NCBI RefSeq assembly: GCF_002095535.1
Contig: NZ_MLJI01000001.1
Location: 1,601,832-1,665,831 of the forward strand
Direction: 5' to 3'
DNA length: 64,000 nt
Origin: Pantoea cypripedii
GTDB taxonomy: Bacteria > Pseudomonadota > Gammaproteobacteria > Enterobacterales > Enterobacteriaceae
Made by a program: the position numbers and the translations under genes. This document shows positions 25,704 to 36,788 of this stretch, in pieces. Position 1 is the first letter of the stretch, and each line of letters begins with the position of its first letter. Under the pieces are notes generated by a model. The model saw only the letters and a program-made list of their open reading frames with translations. It was not told the DNA's origin and searched no databases.

Positions 25704-27269
25704 GTGCTGAATATAGTGAAAAATAAAGCCGGACTGATGAAGATGCGCTGGGTTGGTGCAGCAGTTCTGCTGGCGTTGTACGCGAACAATAGTTGGGCGT
25801 TCAACCTTGATGATGTAGCAAAACAGGCTCAGGCCCTGGCAGGGAAAAGCTTTGAAGCGCCTAAGAGCAACTTACCCTCTCAGTTTCGTGAAATGAAATA
25901 TGCTGATTATCAGCAGATCCAGTTTAACCACGATAAAGCTTACTGGGGCAAATTGCGTACACCGTTCAAACTGGAGTTTTATCACCAGGGGATGTATTTC
26001 GATACGCCGGTGAAAATCAACGAAGTAACGGCCAATACGGTACGTGAAATCAAGTACAACCCGGACTATTTCAACTTCGGCAACGTCAAGCATGACGCTG
26101 ACGCGGTGAAAAACCTTGGTTTTGCCGGATTTAAAGTACTTTATCCGCTGAACGAAAAGGGTAAAAACGACGAGATCACCAGCTTCCTCGGTGCCAGCTA
26201 CTTCCGCGTGATCGGGGCGGGCCAGGTTTATGGTCTGTCGGCGCGTGGCCTGGCGATCGATACGGCGCTGCCATCGGGCGAAGAGTTCCCGCGCTTTAAA
26301 GAATTCTGGATCGAGCGGCCAAAACCGCAGGACAAGCAACTGGTGATCTACGCCTTGCTGGATTCGCCTCGCGCTTCTGGTGCGTATCGTTTCGTGGTGC
26401 GTCCGGGTAAAGAGTCGACCGTTGATGTGCAGTCAAAAATTTATCTGCGTGACAATGTCGGCAAACTGGGTATCGCTCCACTGACCAGTATGTTCCTGTT
26501 TGGCGCAAATCAGCCGTCGCCGGTGAGCAATTTCCGTCAGGAATTGCATGATTCTAATGGGCTTTCCATCCACGCCGGTAACGGCGAGTGGATTTGGCGT
26601 CCGCTGAATAACCCGAAACATCTGGCGGTGAGTACTTTCACCATCGAAAACCCGAAAGGTTTTGGTTTGCTGCAGCGTGGCCGCGATTTCAGCCATTATC
26701 AGGATCTTGACGATCGCTATGACCTGCGCCCGAGCGGCTGGGTAGAGCCGTTAGGTGACTGGGGCAAAGGCCATGTCGAGTTGGTGGAGATCCCAACGGC
26801 CGATGAAACCAACGACAATATCGTGGCTTTCTGGACGCCAGAAAAACTGGCCGAACCGGGCAAAGAGATGAGTTTCCAGTATCGTCTGCACTTTACCCGT
26901 GACGAAAACCTGCTGCATTCCGACGATGTTGCCTGGGTGAAAGATACCCTGCGTTCAGCGGGTGATGTGAAGCAGTCAAACCTTGTGCGTCAGCCGGATG
27001 GCAGCATCGCCTTTACCGTCGATTTTGTCGGCAGAGCGATGAGCAAACTGCCGGAAAACACCCAGGTTGCCCCGCAGGTCAGCGTTGGTAATAACGCCGA
27101 AGTGGTTGAACAGAGCGTACGTTACAACCCGGTGACCAAAGGCTGGCGTCTGGTATTGCGCCTGCGTGTGAAAGATAACAAGCAGCCGACGGAAATGCGT
27201 GCGGCGCTGGTTAGCGGTGACAAAACATTGACGGAAACCTGGAGCTATCAGTTACCTGCCAATGAATAA
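25704..27269 (+). CDS. opgG: Glucans biosynthesis protein G (periplasmic)
   Basis: A 521-residue periplasmic protein required to build or branch osmoregulated periplasmic glucans. It carries a signal peptide ending ANNSWA and the family's [19 protein letters not shown] and [19 protein letters not shown] segments. GTG 25704 has an excellent AAAGGGGGG site. The inner ATG 25737 (MKMRW) would match the E. coli start better but lacks a good ribosome site. The 3' end overlaps opgH by 8 bases, so the two are translated together. Confidence 0.95.
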   Translation: MLNIVKNKAGLMKMRWVGAAVLLALYANNSWAFNLDDVAKQAQALAGKSFEAPKSNLPSQFREMKYADYQQIQFNHDKAYWGKLRTPFKLEFYHQGMYFDTPVKINEVTANTVREIKYNPDYFNFGNVKHDADAVKNLGFAGFKVLYPLNEKGKNDEITSFLGASYFRVIGAGQVYGLSARGLAIDTALPSGEEFPRFKEFWIERPKPQDKQLVIYALLDSPRASGAYRFVVRPGKESTVDVQSKIYLRDNVGKLGIAPLTSMFLFGANQPSPVSNFRQELHDSNGLSIHAGNGEWIWRPLNNPKHLAVSTFTIENPKGFGLLQRGRDFSHYQDLDDRYDLRPSGWVEPLGDWGKGHVELVEIPTADETNDNIVAFWTPEKLAEPGKEMSFQYRLHFTRDENLLHSDDVAWVKDTLRSAGDVKQSNLVRQPDGSIAFTVDFVGRAMSKLPENTQVAPQVSVGNNAEVVEQSVRYNPVTKGWRLVLRLRVKDNKQPTEMRAALVSGDKTLTETWSYQLPANE

Positions 27270-29811
27270 CTCGACTTTTACACCTCAATCTTACGTGGAA
27301 GCCCTGCCGCTCGATGCGGCAGGTCGTGCCCGCCTGAGTGCATCGCTACAAAATGCCCAGGCGTTCCACGCTATTCATACGTCACTGGGGCATGATGTTG
27401 CCGCCAGTGAGCGCCCGGATGACGCGCCGTTAAAATCGGTGTCGTCCCGTGTGCAAATGGCCTGGCCAGATTCACTGGCTGACGGCCAGCAACTGGGCAA
27501 GGATTATCTCGATCGCACCATACTGAAGGCGATGCCGAAGGTGAAGCGTTCGCTGATGTTCCCGGAAGCCTGGCGTACCAACCCGATTGCCCGTGCCTGG
27601 GATTCGATGCGCGGGCGTAAGTCTGCGCCGCGCGTCACCACGGACGAAGAGCAGAAAGTGGAAGAGAAGTGGCGTCACGTGGGTTCGATGCGTCGTTATG
27701 TGCTGCTGATTCTGACGCTGTTGCAGACCGTGATCGCCACCTGGTACATGAAAACCATTTTGCCGTACCAGGGCTGGACGCTGCTCGATCCCATGGAGCT
27801 GTTCAACCAGAACTGGTTGCAGTCGGTGGAATTAATTCTGCCGTACATTTTGCAGACCGGCATTCTGTTCCTGTTCGCCATCTTGTTCTGCTGGGTCTCC
27901 GCCGGTTTCTGGACCGCGCTAATGGGCTTCCTGCAGTTGCTGATTGGCCGTGATAAGTACAGCATCTCTTACTCAACGTCAGGCGATGAACCGCTGAACC
28001 CGGAACATCGTACGGCGCTGATCATGCCGATCTGTAATGAAGATGTGGAACGTGTTTTCGCGGGCCTGCGTGCGACCTGGGAATCGGTCAAGCGTACCGG
28101 CAATGCGGAACACTTTGACGTTTACATCCTCAGCGATAGCTACGATGCCGATATCGCTATTGCGGAACAGAAAGCCTGGATGGAGCTGGTGCGTGATGTC
28201 GGGGGCGCGGGTAAGATTTTCTATCGCCGTCGTCGTCGTCGTGTGAAACGTAAAAGCGGCAACATTGATGACTTCTGCCGTCGCTGGGGAAGCAACTATA
28301 GCTATATGGTGGTGCTGGACGCTGACAGCGTGATGAGCGGTGAATGTCTTACCGGTCTGGTGCGCATGATGGAAGCGAATCCGAAGGCCGGTATTATCCA
28401 GTCATCACCGAAAGCGTCTGGCATGGATACGCTGTATGCGCGCTGTCAGCAGTTTGCTACCCGCGTCTACGGTCCGCTGTTTACCGCGGGTCTGCACTTC
28501 TGGCAATTGGGGGAATCACACTACTGGGGCCATAACGCCATCATTCGTGTGAAACCCTTTATTGAGCACTGTGCGCTGGCACCGCTGCCGGGCGAGGGCT
28601 CCTTTGCCGGTTCGATTCTGTCGCATGACTTCGTTGAAGCGGCGCTGATGCGTCGTGCCGGTTGGGGCGTATGGATTGCCTACGATCTGCCGGGGTCCTA
28701 CGAGGAGTTGCCGCCGAACCTGCTGGATGAGCTGAAGCGTGACCGTCGCTGGTGTCACGGTAACCTGATGAACTTCCGCCTGTTCCTGGTGAAAGGGATG
28801 CACCCGGTGCATCGTGCGGTGTTCCTGACCGGTGTGATGTCATATCTTTCGGCTCCGCTGTGGTTTATGTTCCTGGCGCTCTCCACCGCCTTGCAGGTGG
28901 TGCATACGCTAATGGAACCGACCTACTTCCTGCAGCCGCGGCAGTTGTTCCCGGTGTGGCCGCAGTGGCGTCCGGACCTGGCGATTGCGCTGTTCTCCAC
29001 CACCCTGGTTCTGTTGTTCCTGCCGAAACTACTCAGCGTGGTGCTGATTTGGTTCAAAGGCGCAAAACCGTATGGCGGGGCAGTGCGGCTATTTTTCTCG
29101 CTGTTGCTGGAGATGTTGTTCTCGGTACTGCTGGCACCGGTGCGCATGCTGTTCCATACCGTGTTTGTGGTCAGTGCGTTCCTTGGCTGGGAAGTGGTGT
29201 GGAACTCTCCGCAGCGCGACGATGATGCTACCCCCTGGAGCGAAGCCTTCCGTCGTCACGGTTCGCAAATGCTGCTGGGTATTGTCTGGGCTGCGGGCAT
29301 GGGCCTGTTGGATCTGAACTTCCTGTGGTGGCTGTCGCCGATTGTCTTCTCGCTGATTCTGTCGCCGTTCGTGTCTGTAATGTCGAGCCGTGCAACCATC
29401 GGTCTGAAAAGCAAACGTGCGAAGTTGTTCCTGATCCCGGAAGAGTACGATCCGCCGAAAGAGCTGGTGGATACCGACAACTACCTGCAATTGAACCGTG
29501 AACGTGCGCTGAAAAACGGCTTTATGCATGCGCTGTTTAATCCGGCATTTAACGCGCTGGCGACGGCCATGGCAACCTCACGCCATTTACACAGCACCTT
29601 GCTGGAGCATGCGCGCGATTGCCGGGTGGATCAGGCGTTAAGCGATGCACCAGAAAAACTGAATCGTGAACAGCGCCTGCAGCTGATTAGCGATCCGGTG
29701 GTGCTGGCGCGTGTCCATACGCGCTTGTGGGAAAGTGCTGAGAAATATCATCCGTGGGTGGAAAGCTATCAGAAGCTGAAGTTAAACCCACTGGCACTCC
29801 AGCAGCATTGA
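27262..29811 (+). CDS. opgH: Glucans biosynthesis glucosyltransferase H
   Basis: An 849-residue inner-membrane GT2 glucosyltransferase that polymerises glucose from UDP-glucose into beta-1,2 glucan backbones. In E. coli it also links nutrient state to cell size through FtsZ. Visible are the catalytic region with [16 protein letters not shown] (~253), [11 protein letters not shown] (~350), the HNAIIRV and [15 protein letters not shown] segments, and [11 protein letters not shown] as the Q/RXXRW-type motif. Transmembrane groups lie at ~145–230 and ~515–700. The length is nearly that of E. coli OpgH. Confidence 0.96.
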   Translation: MNNSTFTPQSYVEALPLDAAGRARLSASLQNAQAFHAIHTSLGHDVAASERPDDAPLKSVSSRVQMAWPDSLADGQQLGKDYLDRTILKAMPKVKRSLMFPEAWRTNPIARAWDSMRGRKSAPRVTTDEEQKVEEKWRHVGSMRRYVLLILTLLQTVIATWYMKTILPYQGWTLLDPMELFNQNWLQSVELILPYILQTGILFLFAILFCWVSAGFWTALMGFLQLLIGRDKYSISYSTSGDEPLNPEHRTALIMPICNEDVERVFAGLRATWESVKRTGNAEHFDVYILSDSYDADIAIAEQKAWMELVRDVGGAGKIFYRRRRRRVKRKSGNIDDFCRRWGSNYSYMVVLDADSVMSGECLTGLVRMMEANPKAGIIQSSPKASGMDTLYARCQQFATRVYGPLFTAGLHFWQLGESHYWGHNAIIRVKPFIEHCALAPLPGEGSFAGSILSHDFVEAALMRRAGWGVWIAYDLPGSYEELPPNLLDELKRDRRWCHGNLMNFRLFLVKGMHPVHRAVFLTGVMSYLSAPLWFMFLALSTALQVVHTLMEPTYFLQPRQLFPVWPQWRPDLAIALFSTTLVLLFLPKLLSVVLIWFKGAKPYGGAVRLFFSLLLEMLFSVLLAPVRMLFHTVFVVSAFLGWEVVWNSPQRDDDATPWSEAFRRHGSQMLLGIVWAAGMGLLDLNFLWWLSPIVFSLILSPFVSVMSSRATIGLKSKRAKLFLIPEEYDPPKELVDTDNYLQLNRERALKNGFMHALFNPAFNALATAMATSRHLHSTLLEHARDCRVDQALSDAPEKLNREQRLQLISDPVVLARVHTRLWESAEKYHPWVESYQKLKLNPLALQQH

Positions 29812-29848
29812 TGAAGCGTGATGCTGGCTGATTAAGCCGGGAGATAAA

Positions 29849-29881
29849 AGCCGCTATCGTGTCGCGATAGCGGCTTTTTTT
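29849..29881 (+). terminator. Rho-independent terminator of opgGH
   Basis: An eleven-base-pair stem AGCCGCTATCG / CGATAGCGGCT with a TGTCG loop, directly followed by a run of T, 37 bases after opgH. Confidence 0.95.
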
Positions 29882-30002
29882 ATCGTTGCAGTACGATTAA
29901 CGGGCAAGACTGTTCTGACTAACGCAATCTTTACGCTGTCAGGTGTAGTTATTCACCCGCGCTGACGGTTAAAATAACGCCAGTCCATTGTGAGTAATTG
30001 TT

Positions 30003-30242
30003 GTGAATCGTTTCCTTAAATTAACCGTCGTCGGTGCCGCCATCATTTTGCTAAGTGGGTGTGGCAGCATCATCAGTCGTACCGTGCCCGGTCAGGGACA
30101 CGGTAATCAATACTACCCGGGTGTGCAGTGGGATGTGCGTGATGGCGCATGGCGCATGCTGACCATCCTCGACTTGCCGCTGTCATTAGTGATGGACACG
30201 CTGCTGTTACCGGTGGATGCCCATCACGGTCCCTACGAATAA
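30003..30242 (+). CDS. yceK: YceK-family lipoprotein
   Basis: A 79-residue small lipoprotein with lipobox LLSGC at ~16–20. The tail WRMLTILDLPLSLVMDTLLLPVDAHHGPYE matches the YceK/YidQ family (DUF1375). Its function is not known to me; it sits between opgH and msyB as in E. coli. The start is a GTG, with only a weak ribosome site. Confidence 0.88.
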   Translation: MNRFLKLTVVGAAIILLSGCGSIISRTVPGQGHGNQYYPGVQWDVRDGAWRMLTILDLPLSLVMDTLLLPVDAHHGPYE

Positions 30243-30245
30243 GGT

Positions 30246-30644
30246 CTACGCCCAGCGGTCAGAGTCACTGTTGTCGTCATCCCACTCAGCCGCTGCGGCT
30301 TCACCTTCTTCGGTATCCTCCGGCGGTTCGAGCTGAAATTCACCTTCATCCCATTCGTGCAGGGTATTTTCTGACTGCCATTCCTGGCGTAGCTCGATTT
30401 CCTCGAAATCACCGTCAAAAATCGCCTGAGCCGCTTCGCCACTACGAATTGGCAGACACTCGCCTTGCTCATCTTCATCAGCAAAAAATTCAGCCTGCCA
30501 CATGATGTCGCCATCCTGCATGACATATTTTTGCAGGGCAAACTGGCTGACGAGCGCATCTCCCGCATCCAGCCCCGGCTGGCTGGCGAGAAACTCCTCA
30601 CGCGCTGCTTCGATGGCTTCTTCTAAGGTGGTAAACATGCTCAT
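30246..30644 (-). CDS. msyB: Acidic protein MsyB
   Basis: A 132-residue, very acidic protein. MSMFTTLEEAIEAAREEFLASQPG, DGDIMWQAEFFADE and QEWQSENTLHEWDEGEFQLEPPEDTEEG agree with E. coli MsyB, known as a multicopy suppressor of secY/secA mutations. The C-terminus is a few residues longer (DDDNSDSDRWA). AAGGAG lies before ATG 30644. It converges on yceK with only 3 bases between the stops. Confidence 0.93.
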   Translation of the reverse strand: MSMFTTLEEAIEAAREEFLASQPGLDAGDALVSQFALQKYVMQDGDIMWQAEFFADEDEQGECLPIRSGEAAQAIFDGDFEEIELRQEWQSENTLHEWDEGEFQLEPPEDTEEGEAAAAEWDDDNSDSDRWA

Positions 30645-30719
30645 CGCGATCTCCTTGCCTGTTGAATAGGGATTTCAGAGAAGGATAGACGAAAAATGAG
30701 CAGGGAAGGGAGGAATAAC

Positions 30720-30753
30720 GTCCGGGCGGATGAGGTGAAACATCCGCCCGGAC
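30720..30753. terminator. Strong hairpin after the small HX3C/CXXC gene
   Basis: A perfect thirteen-base-pair stem GTCCGGGCGGATG / CATCCGCCCGGAC with an 8-base loop, 4 bases beyond the stop of the minus-strand gene at 30757. No T-tract follows on either strand, so it may protect the 3' end rather than terminate by itself. Confidence 0.5.
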
Positions 30754-30756
30754 GGG

Positions 30757-31023
30757 TCAGTGCATCTTCTGTGGAAAATGCAGCACAGGGCGTACAGATT
30801 CACGAATAACAGGAGCAGAGTAACGAATACAGCATTTAATACAGGGTTTCACCTTTTTAAAATTAATACGCGCAATCGATAAAGCCTGATTTAAATTATA
30901 GAGCGTACCGATAAAAACCATATCCTCCTTTTCCGGCAGACGTTTACACTCTTTGCGGTGTAACAGGTGATAATTATCCTGATCGGTACTGACCGTCACA
31001 TAATAATAGATGCCTTTATTCAT
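30757..31023 (-). CDS. Small unknown protein with HX3C and CXXC metal-site-like motifs
   Basis: An 88-residue protein. A YYYVTVSTDQDNYHLLHRKECKRLP segment carries His-X3-Cys, a middle helix (LNQALSIARINF) follows, and VKPCIKCCIRY carries Cys-X2-Cys-Cys. This spacing resembles the Ada-like zinc-binding modules that occur alone or fused to nucleases, where a HxxxC is followed ~30 residues later by GY.PCxxC. I do not recognise the exact family and no role can be assigned. ATG 31023 has GCAGGAA upstream. Base composition falls sharply just beyond its start. Confidence 0.55.
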   Translation of the reverse strand: MNKGIYYYVTVSTDQDNYHLLHRKECKRLPEKEDMVFIGTLYNLNQALSIARINFKKVKPCIKCCIRYSAPVIRESVRPVLHFPQKMH

Positions 31024-31552
31024 ATTATGGGTTCCTGCGGTATATGTGCTGTGTGTAATCTTTTTATTTTTCTTGAGCAGTTATTGAACTAACTCTCATA
31101 AATGAAACTAACTGGAATCGATTTTGCGAACAAATTCCATAAAGATATAAGGAGGGTGTATCTTTTTTAGAAACGTAATAAGTAAGGCAAGTGTTAAGAT
31201 AATACCTTGTAAATTAAGTTAATTTTTCTGTATTGATTAGCGAACTCAAAGAATTCAACAATATTAAATAGGAATATGCCTGGAATCAAAAAAATTCAGA
31301 TCCACAGGCCTATGATGTGATCGATAAGATTTTCTTTAGCTGTAAGGGAATAAATCAATAAGATGGAGGTGGACGCGTTTATTAATAGCCTGCGGGCTTC
31401 ACCAGATGCCATCATTTTCTGGTTTTCGTTAGCTCTGACTCCAGATTTAAATGGCCTAAGAATATGCGTGAGCTTTAATTCAGATTGGTACAGTTTTCGC
31501 CAGATATTAGCGGATAATGTCATGAATTAAGGAAAATTTGATGATAAGCGAG
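31024..31552. other. AT-rich intergenic stretch where E. coli has mdtG
   Basis: About 530 bases, distinctly richer in A+T than both flanks, with no gene I can support. A 75-codon minus frame at 31296–31523 lacks a ribosome site and a recognisable product. The drug exporter mdtG, which lies between msyB and lpxL in E. coli, is absent. The stretch may be a gene scar, foreign DNA, or a long upstream region for the gene at 31023. Confidence 0.5.
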
Positions 31553-31575
31553 GCGGGACACGTAGTGTGTCCCGC
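31553..31575. terminator. Hairpin after lpxL
   Basis: A nine-base-pair stem GCGGGACAC / GTGTCCCGC with a GTAGT loop, 6 bases past the lpxL stop. No run of T follows on the minus strand. Confidence 0.55.
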
Positions 31576-31581
31576 TTCACA

Positions 31582-32505
31582 TTAATAGCGTGAAGGTTCA
31601 CCTTCCGGGCGCGTTTTGAAACGACGGTGCAGCCACATGTATTGTTCCGGGGCCAGTAACACGCTCTCCTCAACCACCTTATTCATGCAAATTGCGGTGT
31701 CGAGTTCGTTCTCCAGCGAGAATTTGTCGCGAATATCCGGCATGATCTTCATCTCGTAACCACGACGGTTGGGCAGACGCTGTACCAGAAATGGCACCAC
31801 GCTGGGATTCCCCAGGCGAATCAACATATGCGTGCCAGTAGTGGTGGCCGCATCCTTAACGGCGAAAAAAGGCGCAAAAACACTGCTGCGCGGGCCGTAA
31901 TCGTGGTCCGGCGCATACCAGATGATGTCGTTGTTTTTCATCGCACGGATCATGCCTTTCAGATCTTTGCGATCCAGCATGCTTTTATTGGAACGCATCC
32001 GGCCCCAGGTTTGCAGCCAGTCGAGCAACTTGTTGTCATTCGGTCGGTACACGCCAATCCCTGGGTTGTGCATACCAAAGACGCGCGCGCCGAGTTCCAG
32101 GGTAAGAAAATGCATGCCGATCAGCAGAATGCCACGTCCGGCAGCCAGGGAAGAGTCAATATGCTCCAGCCCGGTGCAGCTGACCCATTTGCGAATGCGC
32201 CAGTCTGGCCAGAACCAGGCGATGCCGGTCTCAATCAGCCCCATGCCAACAGATTCAAAGTTGTGTTTCACCATGGCATCACGTTCGCTGACCGGCATAG
32301 CGGGAAAGCAAAGCTCCAGATTACGTTGCGCAATTTTGACGCGACGTTTCAGAAAACGCATGGCAATACGACCTAAACCACAACCGATAACGTACAAAAC
32401 CGGGTAGGGCAGCAGCACCAGTAAATAGAGAAGACCGATGCCCAGCCAGGTGAGCCAGTAGCGCGGATGAAGGAGTTCACGGGAAAATTGGGGAAGTTGA
32501 GTCAT
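31582..32505 (-). CDS. lpxL: Kdo2-lipid IVA lauroyltransferase
   Basis: A 307-residue inner-membrane acyltransferase that adds the secondary laurate to Kdo2-lipid IVA. One N-terminal membrane helix (~18–42) precedes the HX4E active site HFLTLE, with His132 and Glu137 at the same positions as in E. coli Lpx[13 protein letters not shown] and [14 protein letters not shown] are also conserved. LpxP is a close paralogue, but gene order next to trhO supports LpxL. Divergent from trhO. Confidence 0.92.
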   Translation of the reverse strand: MTQLPQFSRELLHPRYWLTWLGIGLLYLLVLLPYPVLYVIGCGLGRIAMRFLKRRVKIAQRNLELCFPAMPVSERDAMVKHNFESVGMGLIETGIAWFWPDWRIRKWVSCTGLEHIDSSLAAGRGILLIGMHFLTLELGARVFGMHNPGIGVYRPNDNKLLDWLQTWGRMRSNKSMLDRKDLKGMIRAMKNNDIIWYAPDHDYGPRSSVFAPFFAVKDAATTTGTHMLIRLGNPSVVPFLVQRLPNRRGYEMKIMPDIRDKFSLENELDTAICMNKVVEESVLLAPEQYMWLHRRFKTRPEGEPSRY

Positions 32506-32772
32506 TGAAATGTCAGTATCCTGCGTCTTGTACCAGAGGTACCGGTTCCTGTTATTTGCCGCTATTGTGCCATTTTTTCTCTCTGACTGAAATCAAGCAT
32601 AGACCTCCAGTGGATAAGAGAAATCTGGCAAGCGCATTAAAATATAATTACCGCGCAGTTTTGCGTCACGGGTCACTCCAACTGGATATTCGCAGCAAAG
32701 GCTTTGCATTGTGATGAATTCAGGTATCATATGCGCGCTCATTTTTCCCGATTGATAACAGGAACGAACACC

Positions 32773-33828
32773 ATGCCAGTGTTACATAACCTTGTTTCCA
32801 ATAAAGAGCTGAAGGCGCGCATGTTGGCTGAAACCGAGCCGCGCACCACGGTCTCTTTTTATAAATATTTCCAGATTGCCGATCCTAAAGCGTTTCGTGA
32901 TGCTTTATATATTGGGTTAACCCAACTCAAGGTGTTTGGCCGCGTTTACGTCGCCCAGGAAGGTATTAACGCGCAAATCAGCGTGCCCGCCAGCCAGTAT
33001 GAAAGCATGAAAGCGTTTCTGTATGGTTTCGATCCGGCGCTGAATAACCTGCGGATGAATATTGCGCTGGATGATGATGGCAAATCTTTCTGGGTATTGC
33101 GCCTGAAAGTGCGCGATCGCATTGTGGCGGATGGTATTGACGATACCAGCTTTGATGCCAGCGCGGTGGGTAACTATCTGAAAGCTGCTGATGTTAACGC
33201 CATGCTGGACGATCCGGACGCGATATTTGTTGATATGCGTAACCACTATGAATTTGAAGTGGGGCATTTCGATAATGCGCTGGAAGTGCCGGCAGATACC
33301 TTCCGCGATCAGCTGCCGATGGCGGTTGATATGCTGCAAGATCAGAAAGACAAAAAGATCGTCATGTACTGCACCGGCGGCATTCGCTGCGAAAAAGCCA
33401 GTGCCTGGATGAAGCACAACGGCTTTGATGATGTTTATCACATCGAAGGCGGCATCATCGAATACACCCGCCGTGCACGCGAGCAGGGTTTACCGGTGCG
33501 TTTCAAAGGCAAAAACTTTGTTTTTGATGAGCGCATGGGCGAGCGTATCTCTGATGATGTGTTGTCTCACTGCCACCAGTGCGGTGTGCCTTGCGATACC
33601 CATACCAACTGCATCAATGATGGCTGCCATCTGCTGTTTATTCAGTGTCCGAGCTGCGCCGAGAAATTCCTCAATTGCTGCAGCCCGGTCTGTATGGAAG
33701 AGTCAAAATTGTCGCCTGAGGAACAACGCGCTCGCCGCGCTGGTCGCGAAAATGGCAACAAGGTCTTCAACAAGTCACGCGGTTTGCTGAATATGACCAT
33801 GGCGATTCCGCTGCCAGAGAAGAAATAA
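32773..33828 (+). CDS. trhO: tRNA uridine(34) hydroxylase
   Basis: A 351-residue rhodanese-fold protein (formerly YceA) that makes 5-hydroxyuridine at wobble position 34 of several tRNAs in an oxygen-dependent way. It has an N-terminal acylphosphatase-like part and a rhodanese domain with Cys200 in [15 protein letters not shown]-terminal zinc-like region is rich in Cys ([31 protein letters not shown]). ATG 32773 is used because the E. coli protein starts MPVLHN; the frame runs on to 32704. Confidence 0.95.
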   Translation: MPVLHNLVSNKELKARMLAETEPRTTVSFYKYFQIADPKAFRDALYIGLTQLKVFGRVYVAQEGINAQISVPASQYESMKAFLYGFDPALNNLRMNIALDDDGKSFWVLRLKVRDRIVADGIDDTSFDASAVGNYLKAADVNAMLDDPDAIFVDMRNHYEFEVGHFDNALEVPADTFRDQLPMAVDMLQDQKDKKIVMYCTGGIRCEKASAWMKHNGFDDVYHIEGGIIEYTRRAREQGLPVRFKGKNFVFDERMGERISDDVLSHCHQCGVPCDTHTNCINDGCHLLFIQCPSCAEKFLNCCSPVCMEESKLSPEEQRARRAGRENGNKVFNKSRGLLNMTMAIPLPEKK

Positions 33829-33832
33829 TCCG

Positions 33833-33863
33833 CGGGCAGCCTGCCCTGTGTGCAGGCTGCCCG
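33833..33863. terminator. Convergent hairpin between trhO and yceI
   Basis: A perfect twelve-base-pair stem CGGGCAGCCTGC / GCAGGCTGCCCG with a 7-base loop between the two stops. No T-tract follows on either side. Confidence 0.6.
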
Positions 33864-33867
33864 TGTA

Positions 33868-34443
33868 CTACTGGCGTACACCCTCAACAGAAATAATCAA
33901 TTCTGCTTTTTGCGAAGCGGGTCCTAAGTCTTTATTGATATTGAATTCCTTCAGTACGATCTCCCCGCTGGCTTCAAATCCGGCACGATAACCGCCCCAG
34001 GGATCTTTACCTTCACCGATTAGGCGTGCATCCAGCGTGATAGGTTTCGTCACCCCATTAAGTGTCAGATCGCCGATAATTTTATACGCTTTGCCCTCTT
34101 TACTGACGGCAGTGGAGGCAAAGGTGGCCTGTGGAAACTTGCCGGTATTGAGGAAATCAGCGCTGCGCAGATGTTTATCTCGTTCGGCATGATTGGTATC
34201 GAGGCTATTGGTATTGATGGTGACATTGACCTTATCCGCCGCCGGATTACCCTCATCAAAGGTAAAGCTACCATCGAAATCTTTAAAACTGCCGTACAGC
34301 CAGCTGTAGCCGAGATGCTGAATACGGAACTGCACAAAAGCGTGCTGACCCTGCTTATCAAATTTGTACTCAGCGGCATTGGCCGACAGGCTGGCAGCCA
34401 GTAAAGCTGCACCCGCGAGCACCAGCCGTGTTTTCTTAAGCAT
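33868..34443 (-). CDS. yceI: YceI-family periplasmic lipid-binding-like protein
   Basis: A 191-residue secreted protein with a signal peptide ending SANA and the lipocalin-like YceI fold. [49 protein letters not shown] and [14 protein letters not shown] are nearly those of E. coli YceI. Relatives bind polyisoprenoids; the E. coli protein is induced by base and osmotic stress. It starts 1 base after the yceJ stop, so the two are co-transcribed. Confidence 0.95.
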   Translation of the reverse strand: MLKKTRLVLAGAALLAASLSANAAEYKFDKQGQHAFVQFRIQHLGYSWLYGSFKDFDGSFTFDEGNPAADKVNVTINTNSLDTNHAERDKHLRSADFLNTGKFPQATFASTAVSKEGKAYKIIGDLTLNGVTKPITLDARLIGEGKDPWGGYRAGFEASGEIVLKEFNINKDLGPASQKAELIISVEGVRQ

Positions 34444-34444
34444 G

Positions 34445-35017
34445 TTACTTTTCCTTTTCAGAGGTTAACGGGATGCGGTAACCCAGCATCCTTTTCAGCG
34501 TGATATCACGATCGATAAAATGATGTTTGAGGGCAGCCAGTCCGTGTAACACCGAGAGCGTCACCACCGCCCAGGCCAGCCAGAGGTGGATATCACCGGC
34601 GATGTCAGCCTGTTCAGCCGCTCCTGCCAGTAACGCCGGCACTTCAAACCAGCCAAATAAAGAAATCGGTTTGCCATCCGCAGTGGAAATCAGATAACCG
34701 CTGAGCAGAATGGCCAACAGCAGGGTATATAACAGCCAATGCGCCGCTATGGCCGAGAGACGCACCGGGATGGAGTAACTGTCCAGCGGGGCGGGCGGCG
34801 GTGATAAAAAGCGCCATGCCAGACGGATCAGCAACGCGCTAAACAACAGGATGCCAATGCTTTTATGAATTTCGGGGGCGGTATGATACCAGCCGTCGTA
34901 GTAGCCCAGCCCGACCATCCATAATCCGAGCGCGAACATGCCATAGATAGCCAGAGCCATTAGCCAGTGTAATAAGATGGAGACGGCACCAAACCGCTGT
35001 GGAGAATTACGCCACAT
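34445..35017 (-). CDS. yceJ: Cytochrome b561 family protein
   Basis: A ~190-residue membrane protein with four transmembrane helices of the bacterial cytochrome b561 type. Histidines that could bind two b hemes appear in [26 protein letters not shown] and [11 protein letters not shown]. It probably passes electrons from ubiquinol. Start ATG 35017 ([10 protein letters not shown]) matches E. coli length; the frame is open to 35050. Upstream gene of the yceJ–yceI pair. Confidence 0.9.
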   Translation of the reverse strand: MWRNSPQRFGAVSILLHWLMALAIYGMFALGLWMVGLGYYDGWYHTAPEIHKSIGILLFSALLIRLAWRFLSPPPAPLDSYSIPVRLSAIAAHWLLYTLLLAILLSGYLISTADGKPISLFGWFEVPALLAGAAEQADIAGDIHLWLAWAVVTLSVLHGLAALKHHFIDRDITLKRMLGYRIPLTSEKEK

Positions 35018-35278
35018 CTTTTGAAGTCTCAAAACAGAAATAAGTAGCAATGAGAATCCATATTTTGAAATAGAAGATCAATCAGACTTACTTTTCTATA
35101 AATAAAGAAATAACTGTTCGGGATTTATGGCGTTATAACTGCCTGCCGCTCAGAAATATTGAATAACTTCATGGTGAAGCGGGTGGGTGAAAGAAGCAGG
35201 TTTAATTACTACACCTTTTGCGCTTTTATTCAGCGCGAAGATTAAACTTTTGTCAGCTTATGTCTGCGGGTGTCAATA

Positions 35279-35305
35279 AGGCCGCCACTGTGGCTGCGGC
35301 GGCCT
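35279..35305 (-). terminator. Probable terminator of solA
   Basis: An eight-base-pair stem AGGCCGCC / GGCGGCCT, 8 bases after the solA stop; on the minus strand it is followed by TATTG, a weak T-tract. Confidence 0.5.
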
Positions 35306-35312
35306 AGGCCAA

Positions 35313-36428
35313 TCAGGAAAAACGCGCCAGAGAGAAGGGGGTAATATCAAAGGAAAAGGGTTTGTCCTGGGCAAATTCACTGGCCAGTTCACCCAGCACG
35401 CTGGCAAATTTAAAACCATGCCCGCTTAAGCCGGTAATGATTAAACGGTTGGGTTCAGCAGGCAGGGTGTCAATGATGAAGTCTTCGTCAGGTGTATTGT
35501 CGTAGCTACAGGCTTCGCCATGTAAACAGACGCCGATACCCGGCAGGAAATGACGTAAAAAGCTGAAAGCTTCACTGCCATCGGCGGCGACGCTACCAAA
35601 AGGTTTACGATCGGCAGGGGTCTGCATGATCTGACCACCATCATGACGTCCTACCTTGAGTGCGTTATTGTCTGCCGGGAAACCGTAGAAATGACTGCCG
35701 TCATTCATCTCCACGGTAAAGCCAGGAAATTGGTTGTTCTCACTGTAACGACCATCAGCCTGATACCAGGCAAACACTTTGCGCACGGGCGTAACGGGTA
35801 AATCCGCCACCAGATGGCTGACCCAGGTACCGGCGCTGATCAGCAGTTTGCGTGCCCGAAACTCTCCCTCGCTGGTGGTGACCTGTTGCAGGTCGCCATC
35901 CCGACCGATTTGTGTCACCGGACAGTTAAACAGCTGAGCGCAACCTGCCTGCTCTGCCAGCTGCACCCAGCTACGTACCGCCTGTTCACATTTAAGAAAA
36001 CCGGAATGGGGTTCAAACACGCCAATATAGCCATCTGGCACGGTGAACTGAGGCCAGCGTTTACGCACCTCATCTGCCTGCAGGATTTGCACATCCAATT
36101 TCCAGGCGCGTGCGCTGTCGATGACATTCTGAATAAAGGTGGACGAGATCGGGGCAAGATTGAGAATGCCACTGCGGTGCATGATGCGTTCACCACTCTG
36201 GTGTTCCAGTTCGTCCCATAATGTCTGGGCACGCAGCACCAGCGGGACATAGCGTTCACCTTCACCATAGGCGTGACGGATCAATCGCGTTTCACCGTGA
36301 TGGGTGCCCTGAGTATGCGGTGGGTGAGCGCTATCGATCATTAATACCGATAAGCCCGCCTGAGTTGCATAGAATCCGGCAGCTGCGCCAACGGAACCAC
36401 TGCCAACCACAATCAGATCATAAACCAT
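35313..36428 (-). CDS. solA: N-methyl-L-tryptophan oxidase
   Basis: A 371-residue monomeric sarcosine oxidase-family flavoenzyme. The FAD motif [12 protein letters not shown] is at 8–18, and Cys307 in [14 protein letters not shown] is the expected site of covalent FAD attachment. It oxidises N-methyl-tryptophan and sarcosine to the free amino acid, formaldehyde and hydrogen peroxide. The length equals that of E. coli SolA and the gene order to bssS is preserved. Confidence 0.93.
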   Translation of the reverse strand: MVYDLIVVGSGSVGAAAGFYATQAGLSVLMIDSAHPPHTQGTHHGETRLIRHAYGEGERYVPLVLRAQTLWDELEHQSGERIMHRSGILNLAPISSTFIQNVIDSARAWKLDVQILQADEVRKRWPQFTVPDGYIGVFEPHSGFLKCEQAVRSWVQLAEQAGCAQLFNCPVTQIGRDGDLQQVTTSEGEFRARKLLISAGTWVSHLVADLPVTPVRKVFAWYQADGRYSENNQFPGFTVEMNDGSHFYGFPADNNALKVGRHDGGQIMQTPADRKPFGSVAADGSEAFSFLRHFLPGIGVCLHGEACSYDNTPDEDFIIDTLPAEPNRLIITGLSGHGFKFASVLGELASEFAQDKPFSFDITPFSLARFS

Positions 36429-36490
36429 ACGACATCACTCCTGAAAAACGGTGAATTTTTTCAGCAGCATAGCAAAAGATAGCGCCCATG

Positions 36491-36513
36491 AAAAAGGCAC
36501 CCTTTGGGGTGCC
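36491..36513 (-). terminator. Terminator of bssS
   Basis: A seven-base-pair stem GGCACCC / GGGTGCC with a TTTG loop; five T follow on the minus strand. It lies 20 bases after the bssS stop. Confidence 0.85.
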
Positions 36514-36533
36514 CTTTCACGCGATCGAAGAAA

Positions 36534-36788
36534 TTAATGCTTTTGGTTATCGCGTTGGTATTGCTCTGTGGACTCTATCTTTGCAATGCCAGCTTCGAGT
36601 ATGGAGATAAACTGTCTCGCCACATCGGTGGTTAGCCAGTAGGTAGGACCAACATCTGCGTCTTCTTCTTTCTGATCCTGCGATGATAGCGAGTGCAGGC
36701 GGATCATCATGGCGTCATAACTGTCTACAGTGCTAATGTCCCATCCGACTAATGGATGAGTCTGGATGACGTCTTTATTTCTGTCCAT
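36534..36788 (-). CDS. bssS: Biofilm formation regulator BssS
   Basis: An 84-residue protein. VIQTHPLVGWDISTVDSYDAMMIRLH and WLTTDVARQFISILEAGIAKIES match E. coli BssS. In E. coli it modulates biofilm formation and indole/AI-2 signalling responses. ATG 36788 has a good AAGGAGG site. The middle and extreme C-terminus are the variable parts. Confidence 0.95.
   Translation of the reverse strand: MDRNKDVIQTHPLVGWDISTVDSYDAMMIRLHSLSSQDQKEEDADVGPTYWLTTDVARQFISILEAGIAKIESTEQYQRDNQKH

Noticed and set aside
31296..31523. 75-codon minus-strand frame in the AT-rich gap
   Set aside because: No ribosome site, no recognisable domain, and composition suggests a chance frame.
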